The notes beneath the pieces are model-generated. The model saw only the letters and a list, made by a program, of their open reading frames with translations. It made no database searches and was not told where the DNA came from. From Pseudarthrobacter sp. BIM B-2242 (GTDB taxonomy: Bacteria; Actinomycetota; Actinomycetes; Actinomycetales; Micrococcaceae): a DNA stretch of 64,000 nucleotides. Each line of letters starts with the position of its first letter. The stretch's first letter is position 1. Position numbers and translations under genes: made by a program. The stretch is taken from assembly GCF_014764445.1 (NCBI RefSeq), contig NZ_CP061721.1, positions 1,612,001 through 1,676,000 on the forward strand, written 5' to 3'. Below, one piece after another: positions 29,016-41,529 of this stretch.

Positions 29016-29934
29016 GCGCGTGGTGGTGGCGGAGGAATTCGGCGGAACACGGGCCGACGCCGGGCTCGCCGGGCTGATGGGGATTTCCCGTTCCCTGGCG
29101 GCGACCCTCATTGCCGAAGGCAATGTGGTCAGCCGCGGCAAGAAGCTGGGCAAGTCCGCGCGCCTTGCCGCGGGTGATGTCCTGGAAGTGACGGTGCCTG
29201 AACGACGGGACCCGCTCGAAGTGGTGGAGGAAGTTGTGGAAGGCCTGAAGATCCTGCTCGACGACGACGACTTTGTTGTGGTGGACAAGCCCGTAGGGGT
29301 CGCCGCGCACCCTTCGCCCGGCTGGGTGGGACCCACGGTAGTGGGCGGGCTCGCCGGGGCGGGATACCGCATCTCGACGTCGGGGGCACCTGAGCGCGTG
29401 GGCATCGTCCACAGGCTCGACGTCGGGACGTCCGGTGTGATGGTGGTGGCCAAGACCGAGCGCGCCTATACGGCACTGAAGCGGGCCTTCAAGGAACGCA
29501 CCGTGGACAAGGTCTACCACGCGGTGGTCCAGGGGCTGCCGGACCCCCTGGAAGGCACCATCGACGCGCCGATCGGCCGCCACCCCGGCCACGACTGGCG
29601 CTTCGCGGTGATCGAGGACGGCCGGCCGTCCATTACGCACTACGAAGTCCTGGAAGCCTTCGGCAAGGCAACCCTGGTGGAAGTGCACCTCGAGACAGGC
29701 CGCACGCATCAGATCCGCGTGCACTTTGCCGCCCTGCGCCACCCCTGCGCCGGCGACCTGACCTACGGGGCTGATCCCCGCCTGGCCGCAACCCTGGGCC
29801 TGACCCGCCAATGGCTGCATGCACGCCAGCTCGGCTTTGACCACCCTGTCACCGGCGAACGCGTGACCGTCACCAGCGAGTACCCGCAGGACCTTGCCTT
29901 CGCCCTGGAAGTCCTGGAGTCGGGCGAAGCCTAG
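29008..29934 (+). CDS. RluA-family 23S rRNA/tRNA pseudouridine synthase
   Basis: 308 residues with an N-terminal S4-like RNA-binding domain (about 15-70) and the catalytic domain with [18 protein letters not shown]; Asp138 is the nucleophile. [19 protein letters not shown] is the other family motif. It is nearest to RluD-type enzymes, but the modified positions cannot be settled here. Coupled to lspA by an 8-bp overlap, a widespread pairing. Confidence 0.92.
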   Translation: MPERVVVAEEFGGTRADAGLAGLMGISRSLAATLIAEGNVVSRGKKLGKSARLAAGDVLEVTVPERRDPLEVVEEVVEGLKILLDDDDFVVVDKPVGVAAHPSPGWVGPTVVGGLAGAGYRISTSGAPERVGIVHRLDVGTSGVMVVAKTERAYTALKRAFKERTVDKVYHAVVQGLPDPLEGTIDAPIGRHPGHDWRFAVIEDGRPSITHYEVLEAFGKATLVEVHLETGRTHQIRVHFAALRHPCAGDLTYGADPRLAATLGLTRQWLHARQLGFDHPVTGERVTVTSEYPQDLAFALEVLESGEA

Positions 29935-30029
29935 CCGCATGCCTGTGGCCCTGAGGCAGGGCTCACAAAGGCATGGCCACTGCGTCCAGTGTCACTGCGT
30001 CGCTGGGCCGGCAGTCCGCAGCCAGCGCT

Positions 30030-30035
30030 TAGAAT
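30030..30035 (+). promoter_or_regulatory. -10 element of dnaE (leaderless type)
   Basis: TAGAAT, exactly 6 nt before the GTG start of dnaE. Confidence 0.6.
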
Positions 30036-30041
30036 GGTCCG

Positions 30042-33586
<3,545 letters not shown>

Positions 33587-33599
<13 letters not shown>

Positions 33600-33614
33600 A
33601 TTTCGTAGTCCAGG
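33587..33614. terminator. Shared hairpin across two convergent stop codons
   Basis: CCTGGACTAC (33587-33596) and GTAGTCCAGG (33605-33614) pair perfectly around an 8-nt loop. The left arm encodes the last residues of DnaE and the right arm the last residues of the flavin reductase, so the terminator-like stem is built from both coding ends. Confidence 0.6.
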
Positions 33615-34093
33615 GGGACGGGCTGGCCGTAGCTGCCCGAGTGGTAAAGGAGCGGCGAGCCGTCCTCACCCACGGCGCCCTCCACCACCTCGACAACCAC
33701 CACGGCGTTGTTCTCGAACGAGAGCCGCATCTGGATCTTGCCGATCAGCCAGCCTGCAACGTCCTTGAGGACCGGGACATCGTGCGGGCCCAGTTCCCAG
33801 TGGTCCCCGCCGAAGCGGTCCTTTGTCCGTGCGAACCGATCGGCCAGCGCCTGGTTTTCCAGGCCCAGCATGTGGACGCCGAGGTGGGTGGCGTTGGCCA
33901 CAGCCGGCCAGGAACTTGAGCTGCGGGCCATATTGAAGGTGAACCGCGGCGGCTGGGCTGACAAAGACGCGACGGAGGTGGCGGTAAACCCGTACGGCTC
34001 ACCGTTGTAGTTCACCGTGATGATGGCGACGCCCGCCGCGTGGCGCCGGAACATTTCCTTGAACGTGCCCTCGAACGGCGTGGTGTCTGACAT
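33596..34093 (-). CDS. Flavin reductase (DIM6/NTAB-like) domain protein
   Basis: 165 residues from the ATG at 34093; a longer frame to 34228 lacks family similarity in its extra part and has no better start. The sequence FRRHAAGVAIITVNYNGEPYGFTATSVASLS is the FMN-binding flavin-reductase-like signature, and HVLGV-type and GP.DVP segments follow. It probably reduces flavin with NAD(P)H or supplies a two-component monooxygenase; no partner oxygenase gene is nearby. Confidence 0.88.
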
Positions 34094-34213
34094 CGTGTGG
34101 TGCTCCCTGGAAACATGCTGAATTGGACTCTCCCTTAAGGGTATGGGTCCGGGCGGGCACGGCGGAATCGGCTGACAATCCACGTCATGTGACCCCGGGC
34201 AGCCAACCTTTGT

Positions 34214-34219
34214 TAAGGT
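34214..34219 (+). promoter_or_regulatory. -10 element of the membrane protein gene (leaderless type)
   Basis: TAAGGT, 7 nt before the ATG at 34227. Confidence 0.45.
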
Positions 34220-34226
34220 TTGTTGC

Positions 34227-34760
34227 ATGAAAGAACACAGCAGTCACCGGGTTGCCCGGTTGCCTTGGACGTGGTTTGCCGCGGCTGCGGCCGGTGGAAT
34301 TCCCGTAGGACTGTTATGGTGGCTGCTCGCTCCGGGCGGGCTGAACCTGATCACCCGCGACCCTGCCCTCGGCGACGGGACCAATCCGGTGGTGTGGCTG
34401 CCGCGTGACCTGACCCTTGGCGGCCTCCTGGTTTTCGCCGGCTGCCTGATGGCCGTTTTCCTTACGGACAAAGGGGGCCGGGCGGCACAGGCAGCATTCC
34501 TGCTCAGCCTGGCCGGTGGACTCGCAGGCGCTGCCGTTGCCTGGCAGACCGGAGTGCTGGCGGGCCGGCTGTGGGGTGCCCCGGCGGATACGGCATTAAA
34601 TGCCAGCGTGGCGTTCTCGCTCCGCTCGCTGTCCGTGCTGCTGCTGTGGCCGGCGGCCACAGCCACCTCCGTCTTTGCGCTGAATCTGCTGAACCTCCTC
34701 AGGAAGGGGCCCGACGCCGGTATGGCACCCCACGCCGAAGGCACCGCGCCCGGCGCGTAA
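34227..34760 (+). CDS. Four-helix membrane protein of unknown function
   Basis: 177 residues with hydrophobic segments at about 15-36, 63-82, 88-108 and 130-153, and a Pro/Ala-rich tail. I recognise no domain; similar small proteins with this layout are frequent in Arthrobacter relatives beside hisD, but that is recollection rather than a search. The ATG has a leaderless-type -10. Its TAA stop forms part of the hisD -10. Confidence 0.75.
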   Translation: MKEHSSHRVARLPWTWFAAAAAGGIPVGLLWWLLAPGGLNLITRDPALGDGTNPVVWLPRDLTLGGLLVFAGCLMAVFLTDKGGRAAQAAFLLSLAGGLAGAAVAWQTGVLAGRLWGAPADTALNASVAFSLRSLSVLLLWPAATATSVFALNLLNLLRKGPDAGMAPHAEGTAPGA

Positions 34761-34763
34761 AAT
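34758..34763 (+). promoter_or_regulatory. -10 element of hisD overlapping the upstream stop codon
   Basis: TAAAAT begins with the TAA stop of the upstream gene and ends 6 nt before the GTG start of hisD. Confidence 0.6.
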
Positions 34764-34769
34764 AGTCCG

Positions 34770-36146
34770 GTGACCATTTCTTCTGAATCTCCAGCCATCC
34801 CGCCGTCCGCAACCGTCAGCTTCCGGACGGTCGATTTGCGGGGACGCGGCCTGACCCTGGCCGGCTTGCGTGGCGCTGTGCCCCGCGCCCGGCAGAACAC
34901 GGTGGCGGATGCAGAAGAAAAAGTACTCGGCATCATCACAGCCGTCCGCCAGCAGGGTTTCGCCGCCCTCAGCGACCTTGCCCTCCGGTTCGATGGAGTT
35001 GACCAGGTGCATCCCCGGGTCCCGGCCGAATCGCTGGCCAAGGCGCTGGCGGAGCTGGATCCGGCCGTGCGCCGCGCACTGGAGGAGTCCATCAGGCGCG
35101 CCCGGCAGTTCGCCGACGGACAGCGGCCGCGCAATATCGACGTCGAACTGGGCGACGGTGCGCTGGTGAGCCAAAACTGGGTCCCCGTTTCGCGTGTGGG
35201 ACTCTACGTTCCGGGGGGTCTGGCCGTCTACCCGTCCTCGGTCATCATGAATGTTGTCCCCGCGCTGGCCGCCGGAGTGGAATCGATCGCCCTCGCCTCG
35301 CCGCCGCAGAAGGACTTCGGCGGGCTCCCGCACCCCACCATCCTGGCCGCCGCGGCCCTGCTCGGCATCGGCGAGGTGTACGCCATCGGAGGCGCGCAGG
35401 CCATCGCTGCCTTCGCTTACGGTGTGGAAGCAACCGACGCCGGACCCGCCCTTGATCCCGTTGATGTGGTGACAGGTCCCGGCAATATTTTTGTGGCCAC
35501 CGCAAAGCGGCTGGTCAAGGGGGTGGTGGGCATCGACTCCGAGGCCGGAACCACAGAGATTGCCATCCTGGCCGATTCCTCCGCCCAGCCCGGCCTGGTG
35601 GCAGCAGACCTGATCAGCCAGGCCGAGCACGATCCCCACGCTGCCTCGGTACTGATCACCGATTCCGAGGATCTTGCCGCGGCGGTCCGTCTCGAACTGG
35701 ACCGCCAGGCTGCCGCCACGAAGCACTCCGGCCGGGTGCGTGAGGCCCTCTCCGGCCCCCAGTCGGGCGTTGTGCTGGTGGAGGACCTCGAGCACGGCAT
35801 CGCCGCCTGCGATGCCTATGCCGCGGAACACCTTGAAATCATGACAGCGGACGCGGCATCGGTGGCGGCAAGGATCCGCAACGCCGGCGCGATTTTCGTG
35901 GGGGACTACAGTCCCGTCAGCCTCGGGGACTACTGTGCCGGGTCCAACCACGTATTGCCCACAAGCGGCACAGCGGCGTTTTCCTCGGGCTTGAACGTCA
36001 CCACGTTCCTGCGTGCCATCCAGGTGGTCAACTACAGCCGGGCCGCCCTTGAGGAAGTCAGCAGCCACATCGTGAGCCTGTCCGCTGCGGAGGACCTCCC
36101 TGCCCACGGCGAAGCTGTGACGGCGCGCTTCGGCGCAACGTCCTGA
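34770..36146 (+). CDS. hisD: Histidinol dehydrogenase
   Basis: Last enzyme of histidine synthesis: NAD-dependent four-electron oxidation of L-histidinol to L-histidine, with Zn. 458 residues. Recognised segments: [63 protein letters not shown] and the [10 protein letters not shown] motif. The GTG start sits right after a leaderless-type promoter. No other his gene is in view, so it is separated from the rest of the pathway or starts a cluster split by nrdR. Confidence 0.97.
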   Translation: MTISSESPAIPPSATVSFRTVDLRGRGLTLAGLRGAVPRARQNTVADAEEKVLGIITAVRQQGFAALSDLALRFDGVDQVHPRVPAESLAKALAELDPAVRRALEESIRRARQFADGQRPRNIDVELGDGALVSQNWVPVSRVGLYVPGGLAVYPSSVIMNVVPALAAGVESIALASPPQKDFGGLPHPTILAAAALLGIGEVYAIGGAQAIAAFAYGVEATDAGPALDPVDVVTGPGNIFVATAKRLVKGVVGIDSEAGTTEIAILADSSAQPGLVAADLISQAEHDPHAASVLITDSEDLAAAVRLELDRQAAATKHSGRVREALSGPQSGVVLVEDLEHGIAACDAYAAEHLEIMTADAASVAARIRNAGAIFVGDYSPVSLGDYCAGSNHVLPTSGTAAFSSGLNVTTFLRAIQVVNYSRAALEEVSSHIVSLSAAEDLPAHGEAVTARFGATS

Positions 36147-36169
36147 TCCGGGGGAGCGGAACCAAAACA

Positions 36170-36202
36170 ACTACATATAGTGGCTGCACCACTACATGTA
36201 GT
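36170..36202 (+). promoter_or_regulatory. Two tandem NrdR boxes upstream of nrdR
   Basis: ACTACATATAGT (36170-36181) and ACTACATGTAGT (36191-36202) are both near-perfect 12-bp palindromes, start to start 21 bp apart, two helical turns. This is the known arrangement of NrdR operators, and it points to autoregulation. Confidence 0.85.
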
Positions 36203-36270
36203 GTTACAGGCTTGTTGTTCGCCGAGCTGCAACCGTAGACTGGAAGCTGACGATCGAGGGAAGGGACACC

Positions 36271-36777
36271 ATGTATTGTCCGTTCTGCCGCAATCCGGAC
36301 TCCCGCGTTGTGGACAGCCGTATGGCCGACGACGGCTCAGCCATCCGCCGTCGCCGCCAATGCCCCGAGTGCGGCCGCCGGTTCACCACCGTCGAAACAA
36401 CCAGCCTTTCCGTGATCAAGCGTTCCGGCGTGGGTGAGCCGTTCAGCCGGAGCAAGGTCATCAACGGCGTCCGCAAGGCCTGCCAGGGCCGGCCGGTCAG
36501 CGAGGATGACCTCGCGCTCCTTGCCCAGGAGGTGGAGGAGCAGATCCGTGCCTCCGGTGCTGCCGAGATCGATGCGCACGAAGTAGGGCTGGTCATCCTT
36601 GGACCCCTGCAGAAGCTCGACCAGGTAGCCTATCTGCGTTTCGCCAGCGTGTACCAGGCTTTCGATTCCCTTGAGGACTTCGAGACCGCCATTGCGCTGC
36701 TCCGCCACGAGTCCGTTGATGAACCCGCCGGACCGCCGGCGAAGACTGTCAGGAATTCCGAGAAGAGCCCGCTGTAA
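36271..36777 (+). CDS. nrdR: Ribonucleotide reductase repressor NrdR
   Basis: Zn-ribbon/ATP-cone repressor of ribonucleotide reductase genes that senses dATP/ATP. 168 residues: Zn ligands C3, C6, C31 and C34, then the ATP-cone beginning [24 protein letters not shown] (core [11 protein letters not shown]), and ..[21 protein letters not shown]. The ATG has a GAAGGGA ribosome site. Two NrdR boxes precede it, implying self-control; no nrd structural gene is in the window. Confidence 0.97.
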   Translation: MYCPFCRNPDSRVVDSRMADDGSAIRRRRQCPECGRRFTTVETTSLSVIKRSGVGEPFSRSKVINGVRKACQGRPVSEDDLALLAQEVEEQIRASGAAEIDAHEVGLVILGPLQKLDQVAYLRFASVYQAFDSLEDFETAIALLRHESVDEPAGPPAKTVRNSEKSPL

Positions 36778-36825
36778 GTTCCGTTACGACTGGTGGCCGC
36801 CGCAAACAACCGGCGCCGCACGCGT

Positions 36826-36871
36826 AAGCCACTGAACCCTGCCCGGCATGCCGGGCAGGGTTCAGTGGCTT
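36826..36871. terminator. Strong bidirectional terminator nrdR/ppgK
   Basis: 22-bp perfect stem (36826-36847 with 36850-36871) and a 2-nt loop between two convergent genes. Confidence 0.9.
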
Positions 36872-36887
36872 CACGTCCGGGTTGCGG

Positions 36888-37691
36888 CTACTTGGTGAGC
36901 TTGTGCTTCACGGCGATTTCGACGGCGGCGCCCACGATTCCAGCCTCGTTCTTCAACTCGGCGGGCACGATGGGGGTGCGCAGCTTCATGTGGGGCAGGT
37001 ATTCGTCCGCGCGCTTGGAGATGCCCCCACCCACAATGAACAGCTCCGGGGAGAAGAGGAACTCAACGTGGGAGAAATAGCGCTGCAGCAGGACGCTGTA
37101 CTCTTCCCAGCTCAGTCCGTCCCGCTCGCGGGCAACGGCGGATGCCTTGGACTCGGCGTCGAAACCATCAATCTCCAGGTGGCCCAGCTCAGCATTTGGG
37201 ACCAGATTGCCGTTGAAGATAAAGGCGGACCCGATACCGGTTCCCAGGGTGATGACCAGGACCGTACCGTCAATCCCTGCGCCGGCACCGTAGCGCGCTT
37301 CCGCCAGGCCGGCGGCGTCGGCGTCGTTGATGACCTCTACCGGCCGGCCCAGGCGCGCGGTGAGCAGGGCGTCGATGTCCGTGTTGAGCCAGCTCTTGTC
37401 CACGTTGGCTGCAGAATGCACCACACCGTGCTGGATGATGCCGGGGAACGTGACTCCCACAGGCGAATCCGGGGCCGGTGCCTCCGGGCGGCTGGAGAGT
37501 TCGGCCACCACCTGCGCCACAACGTCGGCCACGGCCTCGGGGGTGGCGGGCTGGGGAGTGGGCACCCGGAACCGGTCACCCAGCAGCTTGCCCTTCTTCA
37601 GGTCGACGATGCCGCCCTTGATTCCGGTACCTCCGATGTCGATGCCGATCAGCGGGGCTTTTTTGTGCGACTTCTCGTCCTTCTTGGCCAA
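36888..37691 (-). CDS. ppgK: Polyphosphate (strictly or ATP-) glucokinase
   Basis: ROK-family kinase phosphorylating glucose with polyphosphate, typical of actinobacteria. 267 residues: phosphate-binding [17 protein letters not shown], the sugar-binding region [29 protein letters not shown], and the second phosphate motif [13 protein letters not shown]. The basic N terminus ([11 protein letters not shown]) is common in PpgK. TTG start with a weak GGAAAA site. Donor preference cannot be decided from sequence alone. Confidence 0.92.
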   Translation of the reverse strand: MAKKDEKSHKKAPLIGIDIGGTGIKGGIVDLKKGKLLGDRFRVPTPQPATPEAVADVVAQVVAELSSRPEAPAPDSPVGVTFPGIIQHGVVHSAANVDKSWLNTDIDALLTARLGRPVEVINDADAAGLAEARYGAGAGIDGTVLVITLGTGIGSAFIFNGNLVPNAELGHLEIDGFDAESKASAVARERDGLSWEEYSVLLQRYFSHVEFLFSPELFIVGGGISKRADEYLPHMKLRTPIVPAELKNEAGIVGAAVEIAVKHKLTK

Positions 37692-37759
37692 TGTATTTTC
37701 CGTTCGTGGCAGGCGGGCAGGGCGGGCAGGCGGGCAGACCGGGAGGCTGACCGGGTGAT

Positions 37760-38638
37760 TCAGGGGAGCGTAAGAACCTCAGCGCCGGATTCGGTGACCA
37801 GCAGCGTGTGTTCAAACTGCGCGGTCCTCTTGTGGTCGCGGGTGACAACCGTCCAGTCGTCTTCCCACATGTCCCATTCAACAGTGCCCAGCGTCAGCAT
37901 GGGTTCGATGGTGAACACCATTCCGGCTTCGATCACGGTGTTGTAGGCAGGGGCGGCATCGTAGTGCGGGATGATCAGGCCGGTATGGAAGGCCTCGCCC
38001 ACGCCGTGGCCCGTAAAGTCGCGCACCACGCCGTAGCCGAACCGCTTGGCATAGGACTGGATGGCGCGGCCGATGACGTTGATTTCCCGGCCGGGCGCCA
38101 CGGCCTTGATGGCCCGGTTCAGGGACTCCCGGGTGCGCTCCACCAGCAGGCGCGATTCGTCGTCGACGTCGCCCGCCAGGAAGGTGTAGTTCGTGTCGCC
38201 GTGGACGCCGTTGATAAATGCCGTGATATCGATGTTGAGGATATCTCCGTCCTGGACCACCGTGCTGTCCGGGATGCCATGGCAGATGACTTCATTCAGT
38301 GAGGAACACAGGGACTTCGGGAACCCCCGGTATCCCAGGGTGGAGGGGTAGGCCTTGTGGTCCAGCAGGAACTCATGGCCCACCTTGTCCAGCTGGTCCG
38401 TGGTGACTCCGGGCCTGATGTGTTTCCCCACCTCAACGATGGCCTGCGCGGCGATCCTGCTGGCGATCCGGATCTTCTCGATGGTCTCTGCTGACTTAAC
38501 CTCTGAGCCGGTGAACTTGGCCGGCCCGGGCTTGCCCACATACTCGGGGCGCGGGATGGACGCCGGAACGGGCAGCGGGGGGCTGACCGTTCCCCGGGTA
38601 AGCGTGCCGGTGGGTGCAGTCGAGGCTAGGGAAGGCAT
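37760..38638 (-). CDS. map: Methionine aminopeptidase type I
   Basis: Removes the N-terminal Met of new proteins. 292 residues from the ATG at 38638, chosen because a TATGAT -10 lies 6 nt before it; a longer frame to 38686 would include this promoter. Metal ligands are visible in [19 protein letters not shown] (two Asp), [10 protein letters not shown] (His), FTIEPM (Glu) and QFEHTLLV (Glu). The N-terminal extension of about 40 residues is a normal type Ic feature. Confidence 0.95.
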   Translation of the reverse strand: MPSLASTAPTGTLTRGTVSPPLPVPASIPRPEYVGKPGPAKFTGSEVKSAETIEKIRIASRIAAQAIVEVGKHIRPGVTTDQLDKVGHEFLLDHKAYPSTLGYRGFPKSLCSSLNEVICHGIPDSTVVQDGDILNIDITAFINGVHGDTNYTFLAGDVDDESRLLVERTRESLNRAIKAVAPGREINVIGRAIQSYAKRFGYGVVRDFTGHGVGEAFHTGLIIPHYDAAPAYNTVIEAGMVFTIEPMLTLGTVEWDMWEDDWTVVTRDHKRTAQFEHTLLVTESGAEVLTLP

Positions 38639-38644
38639 AGATTG

Positions 38645-38650
38645 ATCATA
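38645..38650 (-). promoter_or_regulatory. -10 element of map (leaderless type)
   Basis: TATGAT on the minus strand, 6 nt before the ATG. Confidence 0.6.
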
Positions 38651-38761
38651 TAAGGCACCGCAGAACGCCAAGTAACGCGAGGGCATAACGCGCCCCTGCG
38701 TGCACCTACGTTACGCGGGTCACACCCGGGGCTTCGGGCCCGCCGGATCGAAGGAGTGCTG

Positions 38762-38926
38762 ATGACCGAGTTCTGGTACAACGTGAAAACGCATGAGGTC
38801 GAGGAAGACGCCATGTCGGACTGGACCCAGCTGATCGGGCCATATAAGACACGGGAGGAAGCCGAGCACGCCCTCGAAAAGGTCCGGGCCCGCAACGAGG
38901 CCTGGGACAAGGATGAGGAAGACTGA
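38762..38926 (+). CDS. Small SPOR-like protein, 54 residues
   Basis: Starts MTEFWYNVKTHEVEEDAMSD and continues WTQLIGPYKTREEAEHAL, which resembles the SPOR-repeat pattern (Y.V.....GPY.TREEAE.AL). An AAGGAG ribosome site lies 6 nt upstream. It is strongly acidic at the end (DKDEED). Such mini-genes commonly sit next to map and glnA in actinobacteria, but no role is established. It lies alone between divergent map and convergent panB. Confidence 0.8.
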   Translation: MTEFWYNVKTHEVEEDAMSDWTQLIGPYKTREEAEHALEKVRARNEAWDKDEED

Positions 38927-39014
38927 CCGGTACAGCAAGGAGGCACACGGGACCCACGAAGACAGTGCGCCAGAGAGCGGCGAGCGGGATGCGGGGCCTG
39001 GGGAGCGGCGGGCC

Positions 39015-39054
39015 GGGCCGGCACCTACGCTAGCGGGCCGGCACCTCCGCTAGA
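39015..39054. repeat. 20-bp imperfect tandem duplication at the panB end
   Basis: Two adjacent 20-bp units starting GGGCCGGCACCT match at 18 of 20 positions. The second unit includes the panB stop codon. It looks like a small local duplication. Confidence 0.6.
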
Positions 39055-39955
39055 AGGAGTGCTCCGGGCCCGGGAACCGGCCCGACCGGACGTCCTCGTT
39101 GTAGGCCTTCGCTGCGTCGCTGAGGCTGCTGCGAAGATCGGCGTATTGCTTCACGAACTTCGCCATCCGGCCGCCGCGGAGCCCTGCCATGTCCTGCCAT
39201 ACGAGCACCTGCCCGGTGGTGGCATTGCCCGCTCCGATCCCCACCGTCGGCACGCTGACCGCCGCGTCAACAGCGGCCGCCGTGTCCGCGGGAACCATTT
39301 CCATCAGGACGGCGAACGCACCCGCATCAGCCAGCGCCACGGCGTCGTCGATCAGGCGCTGCGCATCATCGCCGCGGCCCTGGACCCTGTAGCCGCCCAG
39401 CGAGTGTTCACTCTGCGGCGTGAAGCCGATGTGCGCGATCACCGGAACGCCGGCCTGGACCATGGCCCGGACGGTTTCCGCGTAGTACTTTCCGCCCTCG
39501 ATTTTGACGGCGTGGGCGAGACCCTCCTTGAGGAAGCGGACCCCCGTTTCCACACCCTGCTGCGGTGAGACTTCATAACTGCCAAACGGCAGGTCTGCCA
39601 CCACCATGGCGCGCTTGGCGGACCTCGCCACAGCGCGGCACAGCGGGAGGAGTTCATCCACGGTGACGGGAAGGCTGGTCTCGTTGCCGAAAACATTGTT
39701 GGAGGCCGAATCGCCCACCAGGAGGACATCGATGCCCGCCTGGTCGAAGATCTCCGCACTGTACTGCTCGTACGCGGTCAGCATGGCGAAGCGGGTGCCG
39801 TCCCTTTTGGCCTGCTGCAGGTGGTGGATGCGCACCCGCGCCGCGGGCTTTGCCGGCGCTTCCGACGACGGCGGCTGCACAGGTGCGGGTCCGTTGCCGT
39901 AAGGAGCGGGTACTTCAGCGGACGCGGCTGACTCAGAGCTATTGGTTGAGGCCAT
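39050..39955 (-). CDS. panB: Ketopantoate hydroxymethyltransferase
   Basis: First step of pantothenate synthesis: 2-oxoisovalerate plus methylene-THF gives ketopantoate. 301 residues with an N-terminal Pro/Ala extension of about 40, then RIHHLQQAKRDGTRFAMLTAYD-like entry (here AYEQYSA), DVLLVGDSASNNVFG, VADLPFGSYE, KIEGG and AHIGFTPQ motifs of the TIM-barrel enzyme. A leaderless-type TACGCT -10 lies 6 nt upstream of the ATG. Confidence 0.95.
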   Translation of the reverse strand: MASTNSSESAASAEVPAPYGNGPAPVQPPSSEAPAKPAARVRIHHLQQAKRDGTRFAMLTAYEQYSAEIFDQAGIDVLLVGDSASNNVFGNETSLPVTVDELLPLCRAVARSAKRAMVVADLPFGSYEVSPQQGVETGVRFLKEGLAHAVKIEGGKYYAETVRAMVQAGVPVIAHIGFTPQSEHSLGGYRVQGRGDDAQRLIDDAVALADAGAFAVLMEMVPADTAAAVDAAVSVPTVGIGAGNATTGQVLVWQDMAGLRGGRMAKFVKQYADLRSSLSDAAKAYNEDVRSGRFPGPEHSF

Positions 39956-39961
39956 GGCAAG

Positions 39962-39967
39962 AGCGTA
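39962..39967 (-). promoter_or_regulatory. -10 element of panB (leaderless type)
   Basis: TACGCT on the minus strand, 6 nt before the ATG. Confidence 0.45.
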
Positions 39968-40056
39968 ATGCGGGCGGGGCAGTCCGGGCCACCGCTGCCT
40001 GGCCCGCGGACGGTGATCCGTGTCATATCAGGGGCGGTCCGATGCAGGCTCGGCGT

Positions 40057-40072
40057 GTTAACGCTGTGTTAC
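40057..40072. promoter_or_regulatory. GlnR-like site upstream of glnA2
   Basis: On the minus strand it reads GTAAC-ACAGCG-TTAAC, one mismatch from the GlnR consensus GTNAC-N6-GNAAC. It lies about 115-130 bp before glnA2, in the 230-bp divergent gap with panB. Whether this organism uses GlnR is unknown. Confidence 0.35.
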
Positions 40073-40185
40073 GTCCGGTGCCGGCTCCCGCATCAGCGGC
40101 AATTGCTTAGTAAAGTGATTGTGAACTGCTGCCGGCCCCCGTTTCCGCGGGCCCGGGGCACCGTTAGACCGGAGAAGAGGCCTTC

Positions 40186-41526
40186 ATGGACCGCCAGCAA
40201 GAGTTTGTCCTGCGCACAATCGAGGAGCGCGACGTACGGTTCGTACGTCTGTGGTTCACCGACGTCGTGGGTTCACTCAAGTCGGTGGCACTCGCCCCCG
40301 CCGAGGTTGAGGGTGCTTTCGAAGAAGGGCTCGGTTTTGACGGTTCGGCCATCGAAGGCCTTGCCCGTGTGTTCGAATCGGACATGCTGGCCCAACCGGA
40401 TCCGTCCACGTTCCAGATACTGCCGTGGCGCGGAGAGACTGAGCAGACCTCGCGGATGTTCTGCGACATCCTCACCCCGGACGGCGAACCGTCGGCTGCG
40501 GATCCGCGGAACGTCCTCAAGCGCAACCTGGCCAAGGCCGCGGACATGGGATTCACGTGCTACACGCACCCGGAAATCGAGTTCTACCTTCTGAAGTCCC
40601 AGCAGCCGGGGCCGGACGGCGCGCCGGTCCCCGTGGACGAAGGAGGCTACTTTGACCATGTTCCCGGCGGCGTGGCGCAGGACTTCCGGCGCACGGCCGT
40701 GACCATGCTGGAATCGGTAGGCATCTCCGTGGAGTTCAGCCACCACGAAGCCGGGCCCGGCCAGAATGAAATTGACCTCCGGTACGCGGACGCACTGCAG
40801 ACGGCGGACAACATCATGACGTTCCGCACCGTGATCAAGGAGGTGGCACTCCAGCAGGGCACGTACGCAACATTTATGCCCAAGCCGTTCACGGACCACC
40901 CCGGCTCCGGCATGCACACGCACTTCTCGCTGTTCGAGGGCGACGCCAACGCCTTCTATGAGGCCGGCGCCGAGTTCCAGCTCTCCAAGACGGCCCGGCA
41001 GTTCATCGCCGGCGTCCTCAAGCACGCTCCCGAGTTCACGGCGGTCACCAACCAGTTCGTCAACTCCTACAAGCGGCTGTGGGGCGGCGGCGAAGCGCCC
41101 AGCTACCTCAGCTGGGGCCATAACAACCGTTCGGCCCTGGTCCGGGTCCCGCTGTACAAGCCCGGTAAGGGCCAGTCCGCCCGCATCGAATACCGCGGCA
41201 TTGATTCTGCGGCGAACCCCTACCTGGCCTACGCCGTCCTGCTGGGTGCCGGGCTGAAAGGCATCGAAGAGGGCTATGACCTTCCGGCGGCAGCCGAGGA
41301 CGACGTCTGGTCACTGAGCTCGGCCGAGCGCCGGGCAATGGGCCACGACCCCCTGCCCGCCAGCCTCCACGATGCCATCCGCTCCATGGAAGACTCTGAA
41401 CTGATGCCCCAGATCCTGGGTGAGCAGGTTTTCGAGCACTTCCTCCGGAACAAGCGTGCCGAATGGCAGGATTACCGGCTCCAGGTGACGCCGTACGAAC
41501 TGCAGCGCAACCTCGGCATTCTCTAG
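40186..41526 (+). CDS. glnA2: Type I glutamine synthetase, GlnA2-like
   Basis: 446-residue GSI enzyme or paralogue: ATP-dependent ligation of ammonia to glutamate in the main reading. Recognised: GLGFDGSAIEGLAR (beta-grasp signature FDGSAI), KPFTDHPGSGMHTHFSL, the active-site NQFVNSYKRL segment and RIEYRGIDSAANPYLAYA. It is about 28 residues shorter than the glnA product encoded at 57,987-59,411, as GlnA2 usually is. Followed after 3 bp by glnE, the regulator of glutamine synthetase. Confidence 0.93.
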   Translation: MDRQQEFVLRTIEERDVRFVRLWFTDVVGSLKSVALAPAEVEGAFEEGLGFDGSAIEGLARVFESDMLAQPDPSTFQILPWRGETEQTSRMFCDILTPDGEPSAADPRNVLKRNLAKAADMGFTCYTHPEIEFYLLKSQQPGPDGAPVPVDEGGYFDHVPGGVAQDFRRTAVTMLESVGISVEFSHHEAGPGQNEIDLRYADALQTADNIMTFRTVIKEVALQQGTYATFMPKPFTDHPGSGMHTHFSLFEGDANAFYEAGAEFQLSKTARQFIAGVLKHAPEFTAVTNQFVNSYKRLWGGGEAPSYLSWGHNNRSALVRVPLYKPGKGQSARIEYRGIDSAANPYLAYAVLLGAGLKGIEEGYDLPAAAEDDVWSLSSAERRAMGHDPLPASLHDAIRSMEDSELMPQILGEQVFEHFLRNKRAEWQDYRLQVTPYELQRNLGIL

Positions 41527-41529
41527 GCT

